64,000 nt of DNA from Steromphala cineraria (GCA_916613615.1 OU744721.1:79551060-79615059); one strand, 5' to 3'. Numbered from the stretch's first letter, positions 36,618 through 49,979 are shown. The notes: a model not told the origin generated them from the sequence alone. A program made the numbers and translations.

Positions 36618-37400
36618 TTTTAACTGTAACTAAACAACGTTTTAAAATTGTTTTGATATCATGTATTTTTCGTAAATATGTCTTTGATACAGAGTCAACA
36701 TTTAAAGGTGTTTGGTACCTTGACGTACCCTAAAACACAGTAGTTGTAAGTTCTTTCGAGGTGCGATACCACAAAGAAGTGAGGCGACACATCGACCAAA
36801 CCCACCTTGGATGTGAAGAGGTAAGGTTATACAATATAACCATCGCACGCCTGGTTATACGAAATAGTTAACATCTGATATTGACCTGATAACCACACCA
36901 CGTGGTGTATAGAATGAAAAACGATAGAACTGTAAAAGAAAGTACTTCTTATCGATCAACTATTTCAGTAAACAAGCAGCTAATCAAAATTAAAGGGGAA
37001 ACCCCAATTTAGCAATTAATTAATTTAAAGTAGGCAGGGGTAAAAAATTTGATTGTTCAGGCGTTCATTGAAATACTTTTTTCGCAATAATTTCGTTAAG
37101 GTAATAAATTGTTCAACTTTTGTGCCAGGTATGAGCATCCCGAGTGTTATCACTTCAAAATCTGCCATGTGTAACGAAAAAGGCCAAAATTTGAATTTAA
37201 TCTACATCCAAGTTGTTCTATCAATGGGAATGTGTGGATAAAGTCCTACATGTCAGATTGACACATCTTTGAGTCGGACAAATGGTAACCAGTCTTACTT
37301 TGAATGAAATTGCCTTGTGTGGATGTCCAATAACTATCAATTGAGCAGTCGGTGAGCTCTAATTTCAACTGTTCAAGTTCATAAAGTGCACGAGAACTTA

Positions 37401-40400
37401 ATGGCATGTTTGCTATCCTTGACATCACTAAGAGACAACGTTATCGGTGGTCTAACGTTATAGATATCGGCCATCATGCAGTGAAAACAACTCTTTTTCG
37501 ATGTTTCAGGGTTGTCAGCAATCCTCACAACCTCTCTGTACAGCCGGATCAAGTTACCATAGGAAATGAAGGAACACTATTGATTCTTGTAACAAGGGTA
37601 GTTTTGATCAGTTTTGTTGATTTTCAATGGGGTAACGCAATATTTTTGCTTTGCCGTTAACCGATTTTAAGGAGTTTTTTCACAAACAGGGTGATAAACA
37701 TTCATTATGGACATTTATTCAACCTTTTCGTCAGGTGACAAAGCTCTGCTGGAAGGGTCACGTGATTATGACATTTTTGCCATTTTTTACACAAATCCAT
37801 AAATAAGTTTTAAACATAAAAGTTTGGGTTTCAACTATTTTGTTGACAACTTAACTGAAACAATCGATATGACATTGTTATCAAAATTTCAGTTTGAAAT
37901 GTGTAAAGTTTCTTTTGGAATTCAGTTTATTTGGTTAAGAGGTTAGAGGCTAAATCATGTGAAAATATCATTTTAATACAAAATTAACAAAGATTCTTTG
38001 CAATTAACCATTTGAACTTGCTAACCATATAATATTTTGTTTAGTAGCGTTTCAGTTAGTGAACCTTTATTGGACATATGCTTATACGACAATAATACGC
38101 TAAAACATTGGCCATTTTCATGAACTAAAAAGTTGAATTTATTTTTTTAAATCATTGTCGTAAGTTACATGTATAAGCAAGACTTACTTGAGCAGCGCCT
38201 TTCAACTGGGTGCTTCTCTCTGGTGGTTTAGATTTTATTGATGTCCCAGTATCAGAATACAAGCTGATGCTTAATATGGAGGTTCAGTTGACATCAAGTA
38301 GATCATATTCGTACATCTATGCTACAGTGTTATCAGTCAGTGACGCGACTCTCCTACTGATAATTCCTTGATTATGTTGACAAATGATTCAATTTGCAAC
38401 TTTCAATTTGTACCTAATACATGTGTATGTTGGGCTAATGTCACAAATATGACAAAAATTGAATCTTAACTAAAATGTGAAATGTCCTTATCAAATTTTA
38501 CAATTTACTGTAATAAACAGACATAAAAGATATCATATAACATTTACATTTTCAAAACAAAATGAAGAGTCAGATTTTCTTCATACCTATTTATCAATAA
38601 ACTTTAGTTTAGGTAAGAAATTCAGATTGCCCTAAAGTTACCAGAAAATATTTCTTGAGATACGCCATTGACAAGCCTTATAAGTGTTATAAGTGTGGGA
38701 CTAAACATGACCGTGAGCATTAGTGAAAAGTATGCCCGATGCCTGGGAGCTGAACATACTTTCAATAATTCCCATGGGTCACAATTTTATACTTAAATGG
38801 GTCACGTTTTATCGAACTTATATATCAACAGAAACAGTGTCGCCATGTTGGTTGTAACAAAAACTAGTTTTTTTTATATCATTGTCGTAAGTTACATGTA
38901 TAAGCAAGACTGCTCAAAATTTATTTGAGCAGCGCCTTTCAACTGGGTGCTTCTCTCTGGTGGTTTAGATTTTGTGATGTCCCAGTATCAGAATACAAGC
39001 TGATGCTTAATATAGAGGTTCAGTTGACATGAAGCAGATCATATTCGTACATCTATGCTACAGTGTTATCAGTCAGTGACCCGACTCTTGTACTGATATT
39101 TCCATGATTATGTTGACAAATGATTTAATTTGTAACTTTCAAGTTGTACCTAATACATGAGTATATTGGGCTAATGTCACAAATATGACAAAAATTGAAT
39201 CTTAACCAAAATGTGAAATGTCCTTATCAAAATTTACAATTTACTGTCATAAACAGACATAAAAGATATCATATAACATTTACATTTTCAAAACGAAATG
39301 AAGAGTCAGATTTTCTTCATACCTATTTATCAATAAACTTTAGTTTAGGTAAGAAATTCAGATTGCCCTAAAGTTACCAGAAAATATTTCTTGAGATACG
39401 CCATTGACAAGCCTTATAAGTGTTATAAGTGTGAAACTAAACATGACCGTGAGCATTAGTGAAAAGTATGCCCGATGCCTTGGAGCTGAACATACTTTCA
39501 ATAATGCCCATGGGTCACAATTTTATACTTAAATGGGTCATGTTTTATCGAACTTATATATCAACAGAAACAGTGTCGCCATGTTGGTTGTAACAAAAAC
39601 TGGTGATCAAAATGTAGGATTGGGAAGCGGCACCAGATTATCAGAAATGGAAATGGATTCATAAAACTAAATGACCATTTTGACCTTAATGACTTTGTAA
39701 CATTTGTGATATTCACACAGACTTGAAAAAAGATTCTCACACTCAGAGGCGATAACACTTTTCTATATCCGAGAACACTCACAACTTAGTACATAATAAA
39801 ACTCAGCATCTCTCCACTCAGCATATATCAAATATTATTGATGCATACAAATTTGTAAAAAAATATTCTTTTACAAATAGAACCGTATTTATATAAAATC
39901 TTATGTGGCCTTTCATATAAATCGCATTTGGCTGCTGTTGTTATAATTCATTGTTTTCACATATGTTTTGAATAAAAACATATCTATATTTACTGCTATC
40001 CATATACTGCTACATATGCATGAAAAAAATATAAGGATATATAACTGATAAAAATGAATAAAGAAGATGGATATCCATTAAATATTGTACTTTACTACAA
40101 AACTTCTAGAATTCTACACAAACAGTTCAAAATGAGTCACGAAATTGGTCAAAACAACCTTCTTACTCTCCCCTTCCTGTTAGCAACGGCTGGCTATATC
40201 TGTTTACAGTAACTTAATGGCATGTTTGCTATCCTTGACGTTACTAAGAGACAATGTTATCGGTGGTCTAACGTTATAGATATCAGCCATCATGCAGTGA
40301 AAAACAGCTCTTTTTAGATGTTTCAGGGTTGTCAGCAATCCTCACAACCTCTCTGTATAGTCGGATTAAGTTACCATAGGAAATGAAGGAACAATATTGA

Positions 40401-41143
40401 TTCTTGTAATAAGGGTAGTTTTTGACCAGGTTTGTTGATTTTCAATTGGGATTCGCGATATTTTTGCTATGCCGTTAACCGATTTTAAGGTGTTTTTTTT
40501 TAAACAAACAGTGTGACAAACATGCATTATGGACATTTACTAAACCTTTTCGACACGTGACAAAGCTCCGCTGGAAAGGTCACGTGATTATGACAAAAAT
40601 GCATGACTATTGCTCAATTTATAGTTTTAAACATAAAAGTTTGGGTTTCAACTATTTTTTGACAACTTGACTGAAAATATCGATATGACATTGTTTTCAA
40701 AATTTCAGTTTTAAAAGTGTAAAGTTTCTTTTGGAATTCCGTTTATTTGGTTAAGAGGTTAGAGGCTAAATCATTTGAAAATATTATTTTAATACAAATT
40801 TCACAAAGATACTTTGCAATTGACCATTTGAACTTGCTTTGCATATAATATGTTATTTAGTAGCGTTTAGATAGTGAACCTTTATTGGACATATGCTTAT
40901 ACAACAATAATACGACAAAACATTGCTCATTTTCATGAACTAAAAGGTTGAACTTATTTTTTTATATCATTGTCGTAAGTTACATGTATAAGCAAGACTG
41001 CTCAAAATTTATTTGAGCAGCGCCTTTCAACTGGGTGCTTCTCTCTGGTGGTTTAGATTTTGTGATGTCCCAGTATCAGAATACAAGCTGATGCTTAATA
41101 TAGAGGTTCAGTTGACATGAAGCAGATCATATTCGTACATCTA
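37401..41143 (+). repeat. Recent ~2.8-kb direct duplication (copies P and Q)
   Basis: The block starting atggcatgtttgctatcc at 37401 recurs at 40217. The two stay collinear, with offset 2816 to 2824 bp, up to 38.3 / 41.14 kb. There Q is interrupted by the 9-kb insertion and resumes at 50206. The copies are much more alike than other units of the array. Confidence 0.85.
38136..39602 (+). repeat. ~736-bp tandem duplication inside copy P
   Basis: Blocks at 38136-38871 and 38872-39602 share catgtataagcaagact, gtcccagtatcagaatacaag, cgtacatctatgctacagtg and gcccgatgcct in order, offset 736 bp. The second shares the palindrome gctcaaaatttatttgagc with copy Q, which the first has partly lost. Confidence 0.85.
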
Positions 41144-41167
41144 CAGACCCTTGCAGAATTAGTTACC
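41144..41167. repeat. Left terminal inverted repeat of the 9-kb element
   Basis: Begins CAGACCCTTGCAGA and ends TTACC. Over 24 bases it agrees with the inverted right end (50182-50205) at 18 positions by my count. Confidence 0.65.
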
Positions 41168-41173
41168 TGAAAA

Positions 41174-41377
41174 CCGCGGTCTGATTGCAGTCTGATCGCG
41201 ATCAACTGCATTCAGATTGCAGTTTGATCGCGGTCAACCGCGGTCTGACTGCAATCTGATCGCGGTCAACTGCAATCAGATTGCAGTTTGATCGCGGTCA
41301 ACCGCGGTCTGACTGCAATCTGATCGCGATCAACCGTGATCAGATTGCAGTCAAACTGCGGTCGACCCGATCAGGGG
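41174..41377 (+). repeat. Left 32-bp palindromic satellite array
   Basis: About six units. Two unit types alternate: A, tgatcgcggtcaaccgcggt then ctgactgcaatc, and B, tgatcgcggtcaactgcaat then cagattgcagtt. Each 32-bp unit is three 10-11-bp modules. In type B aactgcaatcagattgcag is most of a perfect 21-base palindrome. The array is very rich in CG and GATC against an AT-rich background. Confidence 0.88.
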
Positions 41378-42698
41378 TTGAGAGTGATTATAGACATTGT
41401 CTGCATGTCGGCAGTACAGCATAAGTTTAATCATAATAGATTGAGAAACTCAAATCTGCCGTATTCGGTCCAAATTGATTTTACTACCTGATTTGTTATT
41501 TGTTATTCAAACTTTAACAACGCACACTATTCCTTTGTTCAGATACTTCATGTCTACCTTCTACACTGTCGTAAAACGTATAGCGATTTTTTGCACTGGT
41601 TAAAAAATGAAATAATATCCTGCTGCATAAAGTGTAATTTGAATGTACCTTGCTACGACTTTTTGTAGCGTATGTGTGAAGTTATGAACATCGTTAACTC
41701 ATCATTACATATATTCCTCATTCATACAGGAGAGATATATCACTTTATGGTGTTATGAAAGCCCTTTGACTTCTCTGTAGTTTGTGGGTGTTTAAGTTTT
41801 AAGACGGCCGAATGAAATCGTGAAAATCTCCATGCCAATACACGTCATAACGTTATACACAAGTTTTAATGACAGACGTAAATTGTTAAAGAATTCGTGA
41901 TATCATATTTGATTTTGTTGAATTTTGGAGACAATAGGAAGAAGGAATAATTACTGATCATGATATTCTCGGTTTTTGGACAACACTGGGTAATTTAGAC
42001 AGGACACAATGGGAGAAAGTGGTATTATTGGTATATGACTGTCATTTTCAAATATTTTTTCAAAACTGTACATTTTAATTCTTTGTGTGCACGACCTTTT
42101 TTTTAATACATTTGGAGGAAATAAAGATGGCTTATCAATCATCGTGACAATCTCACATGCTAGTATGGTAAGGCATAACTGAAACGGTACAACCAGTAGC
42201 AGTAGTAATATAAAATGTTTCCATCAAATCAAGTCTAATGGTCTATTTTCAAGGTATAACTGAAATAGAACAAGAACACATATGTAATATTGATTATCTG
42301 TGATCAGTTTTGCCGATATATGTGCATTAATTTATATGCGAATTGAGAATTTTGAGAATTTCACCTTCCGGGCCGCATACCTTTAATGAGAAGAGACAAC
42401 CTCTATGTAGATTTTGTAATTCTGTCATGAATGTAAATATTACAGTGTTTATGTTTTCACGGTTAAGTTTATAATTATGATAACACCCGATAGAAACAGT
42501 CAGAGAAAAGTTTATGAATTAATTTTTATGTACAACAGCGACTTCTGACCGATGGTGTCATATACCGCATTGATGTTTCAAAAACGTTCATCTTTTACAG
42601 GTTTAACAAGTAGTTTATTGGTCGAGTCATTCAGTGTTGCTGCCAAATTACCAGTTATCAGTATGTCAAAAGTCTTGTACTTTAAAATGGTTCAGGTT

Positions 42699-42788
42699 CA
42701 TACACGTGGGATCAACAATTTAAGTGGGATCAACCATTTAAGTACGCGGATTAAAAATCGGCAAAAATCTTGTCGATCCCGCGTGAAT
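42699..42788. repeat. Short inverted repeat around tandem gtgggatcaac motifs
   Basis: cacgtgggatcaac (about 42704) is inverted as gtcgatcccgcgtg (about 42773). Between them gtgggatcaac is repeated directly with attta spacers. Confidence 0.5.
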
Positions 42789-42810
42789 GTCACTTCCACT
42801 TATCGAGAAT

Positions 42811-42932
42811 AATGCAGAGGAATATATGGATAACAACTTCTTTGGTCATTGAATCCAAAGTTTACAAGTATCTGTGTTGAAAAGCCGCATGCAATGAACA
42901 AGGAAGTTGTCATCCATATATTCCTCTGCATT
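42811..42932. repeat. Foldback with 34-bp arms
   Basis: 42811-42844 (from aatgcagaggaatatatgg) is the reverse complement of 42899-42932 with two mismatches, leaving a 54-base loop. It lies inside the 9-kb element. Confidence 0.85.
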
Positions 42933-43689
42933 ACTGTCATTCCAACTTATATCATGCCTCTCAAAGAAGTTAATCGAGAACAGTCGATTGGCTTAGAAGG
43001 ATTAACGCATGGATAATCCCGATCCTCATGAATACAATTGTCGACAGTAACTTGAGTTACGAGTTAAAACGAGACGTTTTACTAATTTACCATTAGCTGA
43101 AAGAGTATATGTCTTATATTTGTTTTTACGCTGTTAAAGTTGAGTACCATGTTCTTTTGTCCACAGTATACATACCATAGACAAGAGATTTTATCTATTA
43201 ATGTGGACATTTGTCAAGATTTTGTGCCTTTTAATCTAGCTTTATAATGTTCAGTCCAGAGTTTTTATGTATTGTTGCCAAAAGCTGCAGATTTAGTTCA
43301 GAAAAAGGAAAATCTTTTTTATGTTAGGTTAAATATATTTCATAGTCAATTTTGTTGTATTTATATTTCATATGTCGTAGTCTCTCATAACCCTCATATC
43401 AACGGTTGGCTCATATGTTTTTGTTTTTAGCAAAATATATATGTATGTAATTCATCTGATGCTAATAATGTTTTAATTTGTTTTATCTATTTGTAAATGT
43501 TCTATGTAACCTGGCACGTGACTTATTTTCTCTCTCTCTCTCTGTTGATCGGCCCTGTTCGTTTCATTCAAGGACATTTGAACTTGATTTGGAGAACTCA
43601 GCAGCTTCATCTCGTTTACTTTAGGGTGGGAGATTGCCCCTATTTTCCTCTTTATTGTGTATTGCTTTGCCTACATACCTGATACAAAG

Positions 43690-44420
43690 GCCGCCGCCAT
43701 TACTTCGTTAATTAACCCGTGACCCGATTTACTACCCAACATCTCGCTGTCCTACCGTCTCGCTCTAGGAGACAAATTACCACAAGAAACGACTTCCGGT
43801 TATGTAAAGGGCCATAAAGTCCCGATTGTTTCACGAAGATTAAAAAGGAATCGAAGTATAGTATGTTTTAACGTGTGATGTGTCATTTTGCTGCACTGAT
43901 TTAATTGGGGAGGGAGAGGAGAACACTGTTAAACATCCATTATTCAGTGTCGCCTACAGCTCGGCTGTACAATCTGAACGCACATACATCTGTAGATTCA
44001 AAGTCGGAACATCAAAGTCCTATTCAGCGATCAAAGCGGTATATCACATACATATTTCATATTAACACCGGTGACCGGATTGGTGGTATTTATTGTCTGA
44101 TATTGCTAAAGAGGTCATGTAATGTATTTTTTCCAGGAATGATAGATCGTTATTGCCAGTACCGTTATCTATGGGAATGAGCGGTTTAAGAGCGCAGCCG
44201 AAATTACCAGGCGAACACTTTGAAAACTCATTAGAGCGTGACCAGGCCTGTCGCCACTTGCGTATCTACCATAATGTCCGGAGATAAACCCCCTAAAAAC
44301 CTAAACCATTTATGCGTTAAAGTCTGATTTATAAAAATGGCAGAAGCAGGTACATTAACATCTAAGAAATACGCTAAACTCGAACTTTATAAAACGGTGA
44401 GTCAATTTTGTTTGCGGATT
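43690..44420 (+). other. CpG-rich patch with possible small exons
   Basis: This interval has clearly more CG dinucleotides than its surroundings. A frame open from 44138 to TAA 44285 (47 or more codons) follows a good acceptor (tattttttccag) but has no certain start. At 44337, aaaATGGCAGAAGC opens a 20-codon frame (MAEAGTLTSKKYAKLELYKT) that ends exactly at a strong donor, ACG|GTGAGT. It looks like a promoter with a first coding exon. I cannot find a phase-matched second exon with confidence. One candidate acceptor at 45591 opens a frame to TAA 45692, with SFWYWAK in it, but its phase does not fit. The whole is speculative. Confidence 0.25.
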
Positions 44421-47356
44421 CGCTTTGATGGATGTGACTGTACCATTATGCGGAATGTGATGATCCCAAATATAACATTGGTGCATTTTCAATACGAATC
44501 GAAACCTTATATATCATAAATATATCAATCACTGGTAACAATAATGTATGTTTAATAATTCTATTCTTGACATGTGTTGTAAAAATACGGATATTGATCA
44601 TAACTTACTATAGATAATTCACTGTGGCGTCTATATTTTTCATAAAAATAAAGATATCTTAATAAATAACATTTAACCGTCTACACTTTTCCTTTCCATT
44701 CATATCACCATGGTACAATTATCCACCGTCTAATGGCTCTTTAGAATAAATCTTTATTTTGCAGTAAACTCACAAAAATGTAACATTATTTAGGTATTCT
44801 TTTTTAGAAAATATTCGGTTTGGTTAAAATATAAACAATTTTTTATTTGTCACCGTCAGAAAAAACAGTCAGTGTATGTTATGTAAGATTCAGGAAACAA
44901 CAGACCATCAGATTATCACTTTAAACAGACAAGTCTAGCCACGACGGTGCCAATATAACAAGGAAATTTTATCAAGATGAAGCCTTGTTGCGTCATTTAT
45001 AGGGTTTTGAAATATACAATGCGACATGTTTATACAAATAAAAATTAGCTTGAATAAACTATTATTGAGCCGTCGGATATCTATGCTTTCGGAATAAATA
45101 AAACTTGAATGTATTTTGTAACTATTTGTATGTAAAATGAACGATGAAAAGGGTGTCATTACACGTTGAAACTACTCCCCTTCTCCTACGTCATAGAAGG
45201 TAGATACGCTCGTGACACGCTTCAGTGACCACAGATTCTGTTCGCCGCGGCTAATTAGGCAGTGTATTTAAAAAGCTGTATTTAGGCAGGTTACCGTCGT
45301 TCTTTCGAAAATTCAAAGTTGAATATAATTCAAATTGCAAACCCCTTTTCATGAATCCCCAAAGTGGCTATAGACCATTTTAGTCCTCCTTAACGATAAG
45401 AACTGATGAGGGATACACATTCCTAATCACTGATGAAAGTGGTATATCACATGATCATTTTATGTTACCGCCGGTGACCAGTTTGTCGGTATGTATTGAG
45501 TGACAATGGCGTCATCACTGTGTCTTGAATGTTGTGTCATATATTTAGACTGCTTCAATAAAATATAATGTCTTTTGACCTCAGGCGATCATTCATTGAT
45601 ATACTTTTTAAAAAGGATGAGTTAGTGTCAGGATTAATTGTGCAAACACTGAACGACGACAGTTTCTGGTACTGGGCAAAAAGGTTTTACTAAACAATGC
45701 TCATATTTGATAAAACCTAAATCAAGAATGTCATCTATGATGTTGAAAGAGATTATCATAATACGTTAGACATATATGATAGTAAGAATATGACATTATA
45801 ACGACTTATCTATTATTCTATTTTTTTTTGCATTAAATTACAAACTATCCACTGAAAAAAGATATAAATAATGTAATAATGATTTTTGATATCACAAAGC
45901 AAGAGTCTGATATCTAATAATTCCTAAATTTGATGATAATGATGTTTCTGAATAACATGAACCCGTAATGTAGCATAGCGACACAAACAGTGGTATATTA
46001 AAATTCAGTTATTGAAACAGTGTCAATTGTTCAATAGCAGCATTTACAGGAAATTGATACAGCCAAATGTTAATTCATGACATATTTACATTCAATCATT
46101 TCTTATGTTTTCCCGAAATGTTCACTAGAACTCCAACCAATCCCGATGTTATGTAACTACGAGACGAGTGACACATGAATAAACTCGTCGGTCTGTCCCT
46201 TCTAAGTAAATCCTGATTCACCGAGGGAGCTAGCTAATCACCGAGACATACACATGTACACCAGTTGTATGTACACGATGTCAGACAAACAGACAGACAG
46301 AATATTTGTGTCTCACTTGTTTACACTACCAATCTATCAGCACGAATAACTACCACCTGCAGTCGTTTTTTAGATTGTTATATTATTGTGCCAACACCCC
46401 AATCTTCCGGAAACACTAAGTCTTCATCTCGAAAATGAAGGAAACTCTTTTGAAAGTTCTAATAACCACAAACATATTTTTTTCTATTTCTTTGGAATAT
46501 ATGAAAGTCTGATTAAAATATTGTATAGTGCGTCAAAGGTCGCTACTCAAATATGTTCAGTTAGTCGCATTCCGTTTCGTCGAGTACTGTAGCCTACTTC
46601 ATTTATTAACTTAGATTCTCCCAGTGTCTCTTGCTCGTCAAACTTCGAATGATCGTCACAAAATCACCCAAGCGTTATTCGACGGATAGGTACAGAATCA
46701 GTTTTGAAAATTCGACGGATCAGGCTGTAATTGTTCAGTTTGGTAATGGAAGCCACTTTTGATGGGTCGCTTAGACTTGTCTGGCCACAAACCAGTGAAT
46801 GCATGACTACACACGCCCCCTTTTTGTGACCGGGCGTCATTAACAGAATCAGCCTCGTTATCTATACATCTATCGTAACAATACCACAGAAAAAAACCCA
46901 ATAAATAACGATTTTCAGAAAATGATTCCACTCAGTTAGATAAATCATTTGACGATGTAACACTACTAAGCATTTGGTGTAAAAGGGATATCAATGGTAA
47001 TTAAACAATTATTTAGGCGGTATATCAGTTGAATTAATGATGCGTTACTTTCTATGTTTATTGTGTCACAACCGCGCAAGTTTTATGGCCCCTAACCCAG
47101 GTGGGTTTTTCACAGCCGATAATTACGCTGTCTTAATGAAAGGCCAATTAAAGGTGTTTATTTGACAAATTTTTGAAAAATCGAAAAGTGGTAAAGTCGA
47201 GGTTAGTGGATGTTTAACTTAACGATTGACATGTAAAGTTCATTTACGGTAATTAATATGCTCACATGGCAATTTAAAGCACGATTTTCTTACTGAAATA
47301 AAGGGATCTTACGAAAAGATAAATACGTGTTAACAATTGCTAAATAAATAGAGAAT
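44421..47356. other. Interior of the 9-kb element, no gene recognised
   Basis: Mostly AT-rich. A block at 45400-45525 (gtggtatatcacat, ccggtgacc) is a diverged repeat of 43998-44115. No transposase motif (DDE, HUH, tyrosine recombinase) was seen on either strand. Confidence 0.4.
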
Positions 47357-47490
47357 ATTACCCGAGGCAGTGTGTCATATGACTTTTACGAAACGAGTGT
47401 GAATTTTGTTATTACCCGAGCGAGAGCGAGGGTTATACACAAATTTGCACGAGTTTCGTAAAAGTCATATGACACACTTCCTCGGGTAAT
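47357..47490. repeat. Near-perfect 134-bp palindrome, copy 3 of the CRE-linked family
   Basis: 47357-47394 is the reverse complement of 47453-47490 with one mismatch. The inner part continues to pair more loosely (gtgtgaattttgttattaccc with gggttatacacaaatttgcac). The centre is gagcgagagcgag. Confidence 0.88.
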
Positions 47491-47578
47491 AATTTCTTTG
47501 TTACCGATTCTATTCCTATTCTATCATCTTAAAAATATCCAAGAAACGGGCCGCTTCCGTTGCGACGGCCGACTACGA

Positions 47579-47586
47579 TGACGTCA
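47579..47586. promoter_or_regulatory. Perfect CRE palindrome TGACGTCA
   Basis: It lies 89 bp beyond the palindrome at 47357-47490, followed 18 bp on by a partial second site (tgacgtcc), so the pairing resembles that at 33.6 kb. Function is inference. Confidence 0.45.
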
Positions 47587-49197
47587 CGAACAATGGTGTT
47601 ATGACGTCCCAGGCGAAAAAATACGGGAACTCGCGCTACAACAATCGTTGCTAGGAAAAATTGATATGTGCACTAGTGCTCATATTGAAAATACGTCACC
47701 ACTTATTTCCAACCGTATGGGTAATAATACTTTGTATCAATAAAAATAGTTCTAAAACGAATGCACAATGTTCGGTTACGTCATGTGAGCCGATTTCCCT
47801 TCGAGCGGCCACATTGTATTCCATAATGTTCACACACTAAAATGGCCGCTCGGATGTTCAAGTTCAAGGGATCTGACTGATATGGCGAAACACAGTGTGT
47901 TATAAACATCCAACAAGCAGGTTAATTTCGAATATGGTAGAACTAATGGGTCACTAATTCATCAAACCTTATAGACACCTTTGAATGAGGCACCATTTTG
48001 ACAATAAAAATGATCGACACACACAAATATTCCAGTGCACATATTGTATATGTATTTTGTGTTATGATAGTGTGAGACAAGAAGGATTGCTAGCGTATCT
48101 AATTTCTACAGTTTAGTATTTAATTCAACGCCGCTTCAATTCATATTTCTCAAATCTGGATGAAAAACAAATATCAAACTCAATGAATATACTGTATAAT
48201 TTTCTGCCATATATTTTATGTAGGGTATGAAACTTTCTGTTGTTCTGTTAGTGAACGTCACCAATTATTATTTTTGGAAATATATCTTGGAACCGCCTTA
48301 GCATAACTTGTTGGCCAAACCGATTCATTTATCTTTAATGAAATGAATATGTTTAAACCAAATCAATGAAATCAAAAATGAAAAGAACAATATAATGTGT
48401 TTAAAACATCAAATCAGTGAATACATTATGAAAAGTGTCATGTTGTTGGGTATGCCAAATGAGGAAGAGGGCTGCAGCTCTAAATTAATTTTTTGTCGAA
48501 GATACGTTTTGGCAGTGGTTCAAACCAAGTATCGATTGTAATATTGTAATGATTAGTACCAGGATCAGCACCTACATATAATCGACCGAAATATTTGTAA
48601 TAACTTGAGGGAATTGGATACTCAAAGGTGTATACACGTGAACTGAATGTAATTGAAAATTTTGTTCATTGTCCATTGTTATCTGAAAACCAGTATAGTA
48701 TGACTAAATATTGGTGTAAGCTTTTCGTGTGTGATTATGATATTTTACGTATTTGTTATGAGTATCTGTAAAAGAAGTTGAAAATTTAACCTGTTCAGAT
48801 TCCCACGTTTCAGGTTAAACGTATACTGTTATTGTCATTAATTTCATTTAAGTATGATTATAGATTGAATTGATTATTCATCAGTGTTAAAACAATAGGC
48901 TTTCTTATAAACAGTTAAATATGGGGTCTCTGAAAATTCAAATGATTATTACCATATCACCCAGTTAAATATCTTGCTCATTGCGTAATAATACTTTTGT
49001 TTAATGTTCACTGTAATATTATTCACGCAAATCTATTACATATCATTACATGAAATATGTATAGAAAAACCTACACTTTGTCTACTCAACAGTTCTTATT
49101 ATCAGTAGAAACTGAAAATATAATGAAATAAATATTGCTCATCTCAAATAACCAATGTGTACAGATGAAATTGTAGACGAATTATTCTTTATATTAA

Positions 49198-49552
49198 AGT
49201 GGCAGTAGCGTGTTCTTCCTTGAAGAAAAACAATATAAATTTGTCACTGATAATTGAATGTTAATGATTAATGTATTATGTTGATAATGTCAAAAATCTT
49301 ATTACACAATCATCCATTGTAAGAAAATAAATTATAAAGTTTCACATAAAGACCATTGGCGGTCATTTTTGTATGAACAATTTTAACTCATTTTGTGTAA
49401 GAAAACAAGAATCCAATGGCTGAACTTTACAAAATATATTTAATTCATTACTGCTTCATTCAGTTAAAATATTTGTCTTTCAATTGGAACCATTTATTTT
49501 CCTTTTCCTGACATCAGCTCATATTCCTCCAAAAAAACGGACTACTGTCCCT
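49198..49552. mobile_element. TTAA-flanked MITE, copy 2
   Basis: TTAA at 49194-49197 and 49553-49556 flank 355 bp that begin agtggcagtagcgtgtt and end in actactgtccc. Aligned with the copy at 28359-28710 it shares attggcggtcatttt-type, tcaattggaacca and gacatca blocks. It sits inside the 9-kb element. Confidence 0.8.
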
Positions 49553-49979
49553 TTAAAATATCCTTTATATGTGATTCCAGAATACGATTTGTCAAACCTT
49601 ACGCAATTTTTTAAATACTATAATGTTTATTAAAATCACGCCTCACAACACATAACCTAATCTTATTCAATTCGAATTGAGTAAAAGAAAATTATTTGTA
49701 TTGATTACTGATAATCACTTCTGGCCGTAACAAGTGAAACGGTGATACCGATGTTGCATATAACTACTACATGTATAGTTTTTACAATTAACATGTTTTA
49801 TTTGGTCATAAAACATATGCCTTTTCCATACATATGTAAATCAACCATAACGTTGTTTATGCGTTTTCAAATTATAACTGGCGACAAACATATCTGTACA
49901 AATTGACTGTCCTCTTTATATCAACTGATGGGCTTTATAGATCAAATTTTCCTTCTTTCAATGATTCTGAATTGTTCAC

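Noticed and set aside
43497..43682. 61-codon ORF beginning MFYVTWHVTYF
   Set aside because: It spans a (TC)n run and has no protein-like features or splice signals that fit it.
46698..46931. 77-codon minus-strand ORF inside the 9-kb element
   Set aside because: No splice context, no conserved motif and no similarity to a transposase. Retained only as background.
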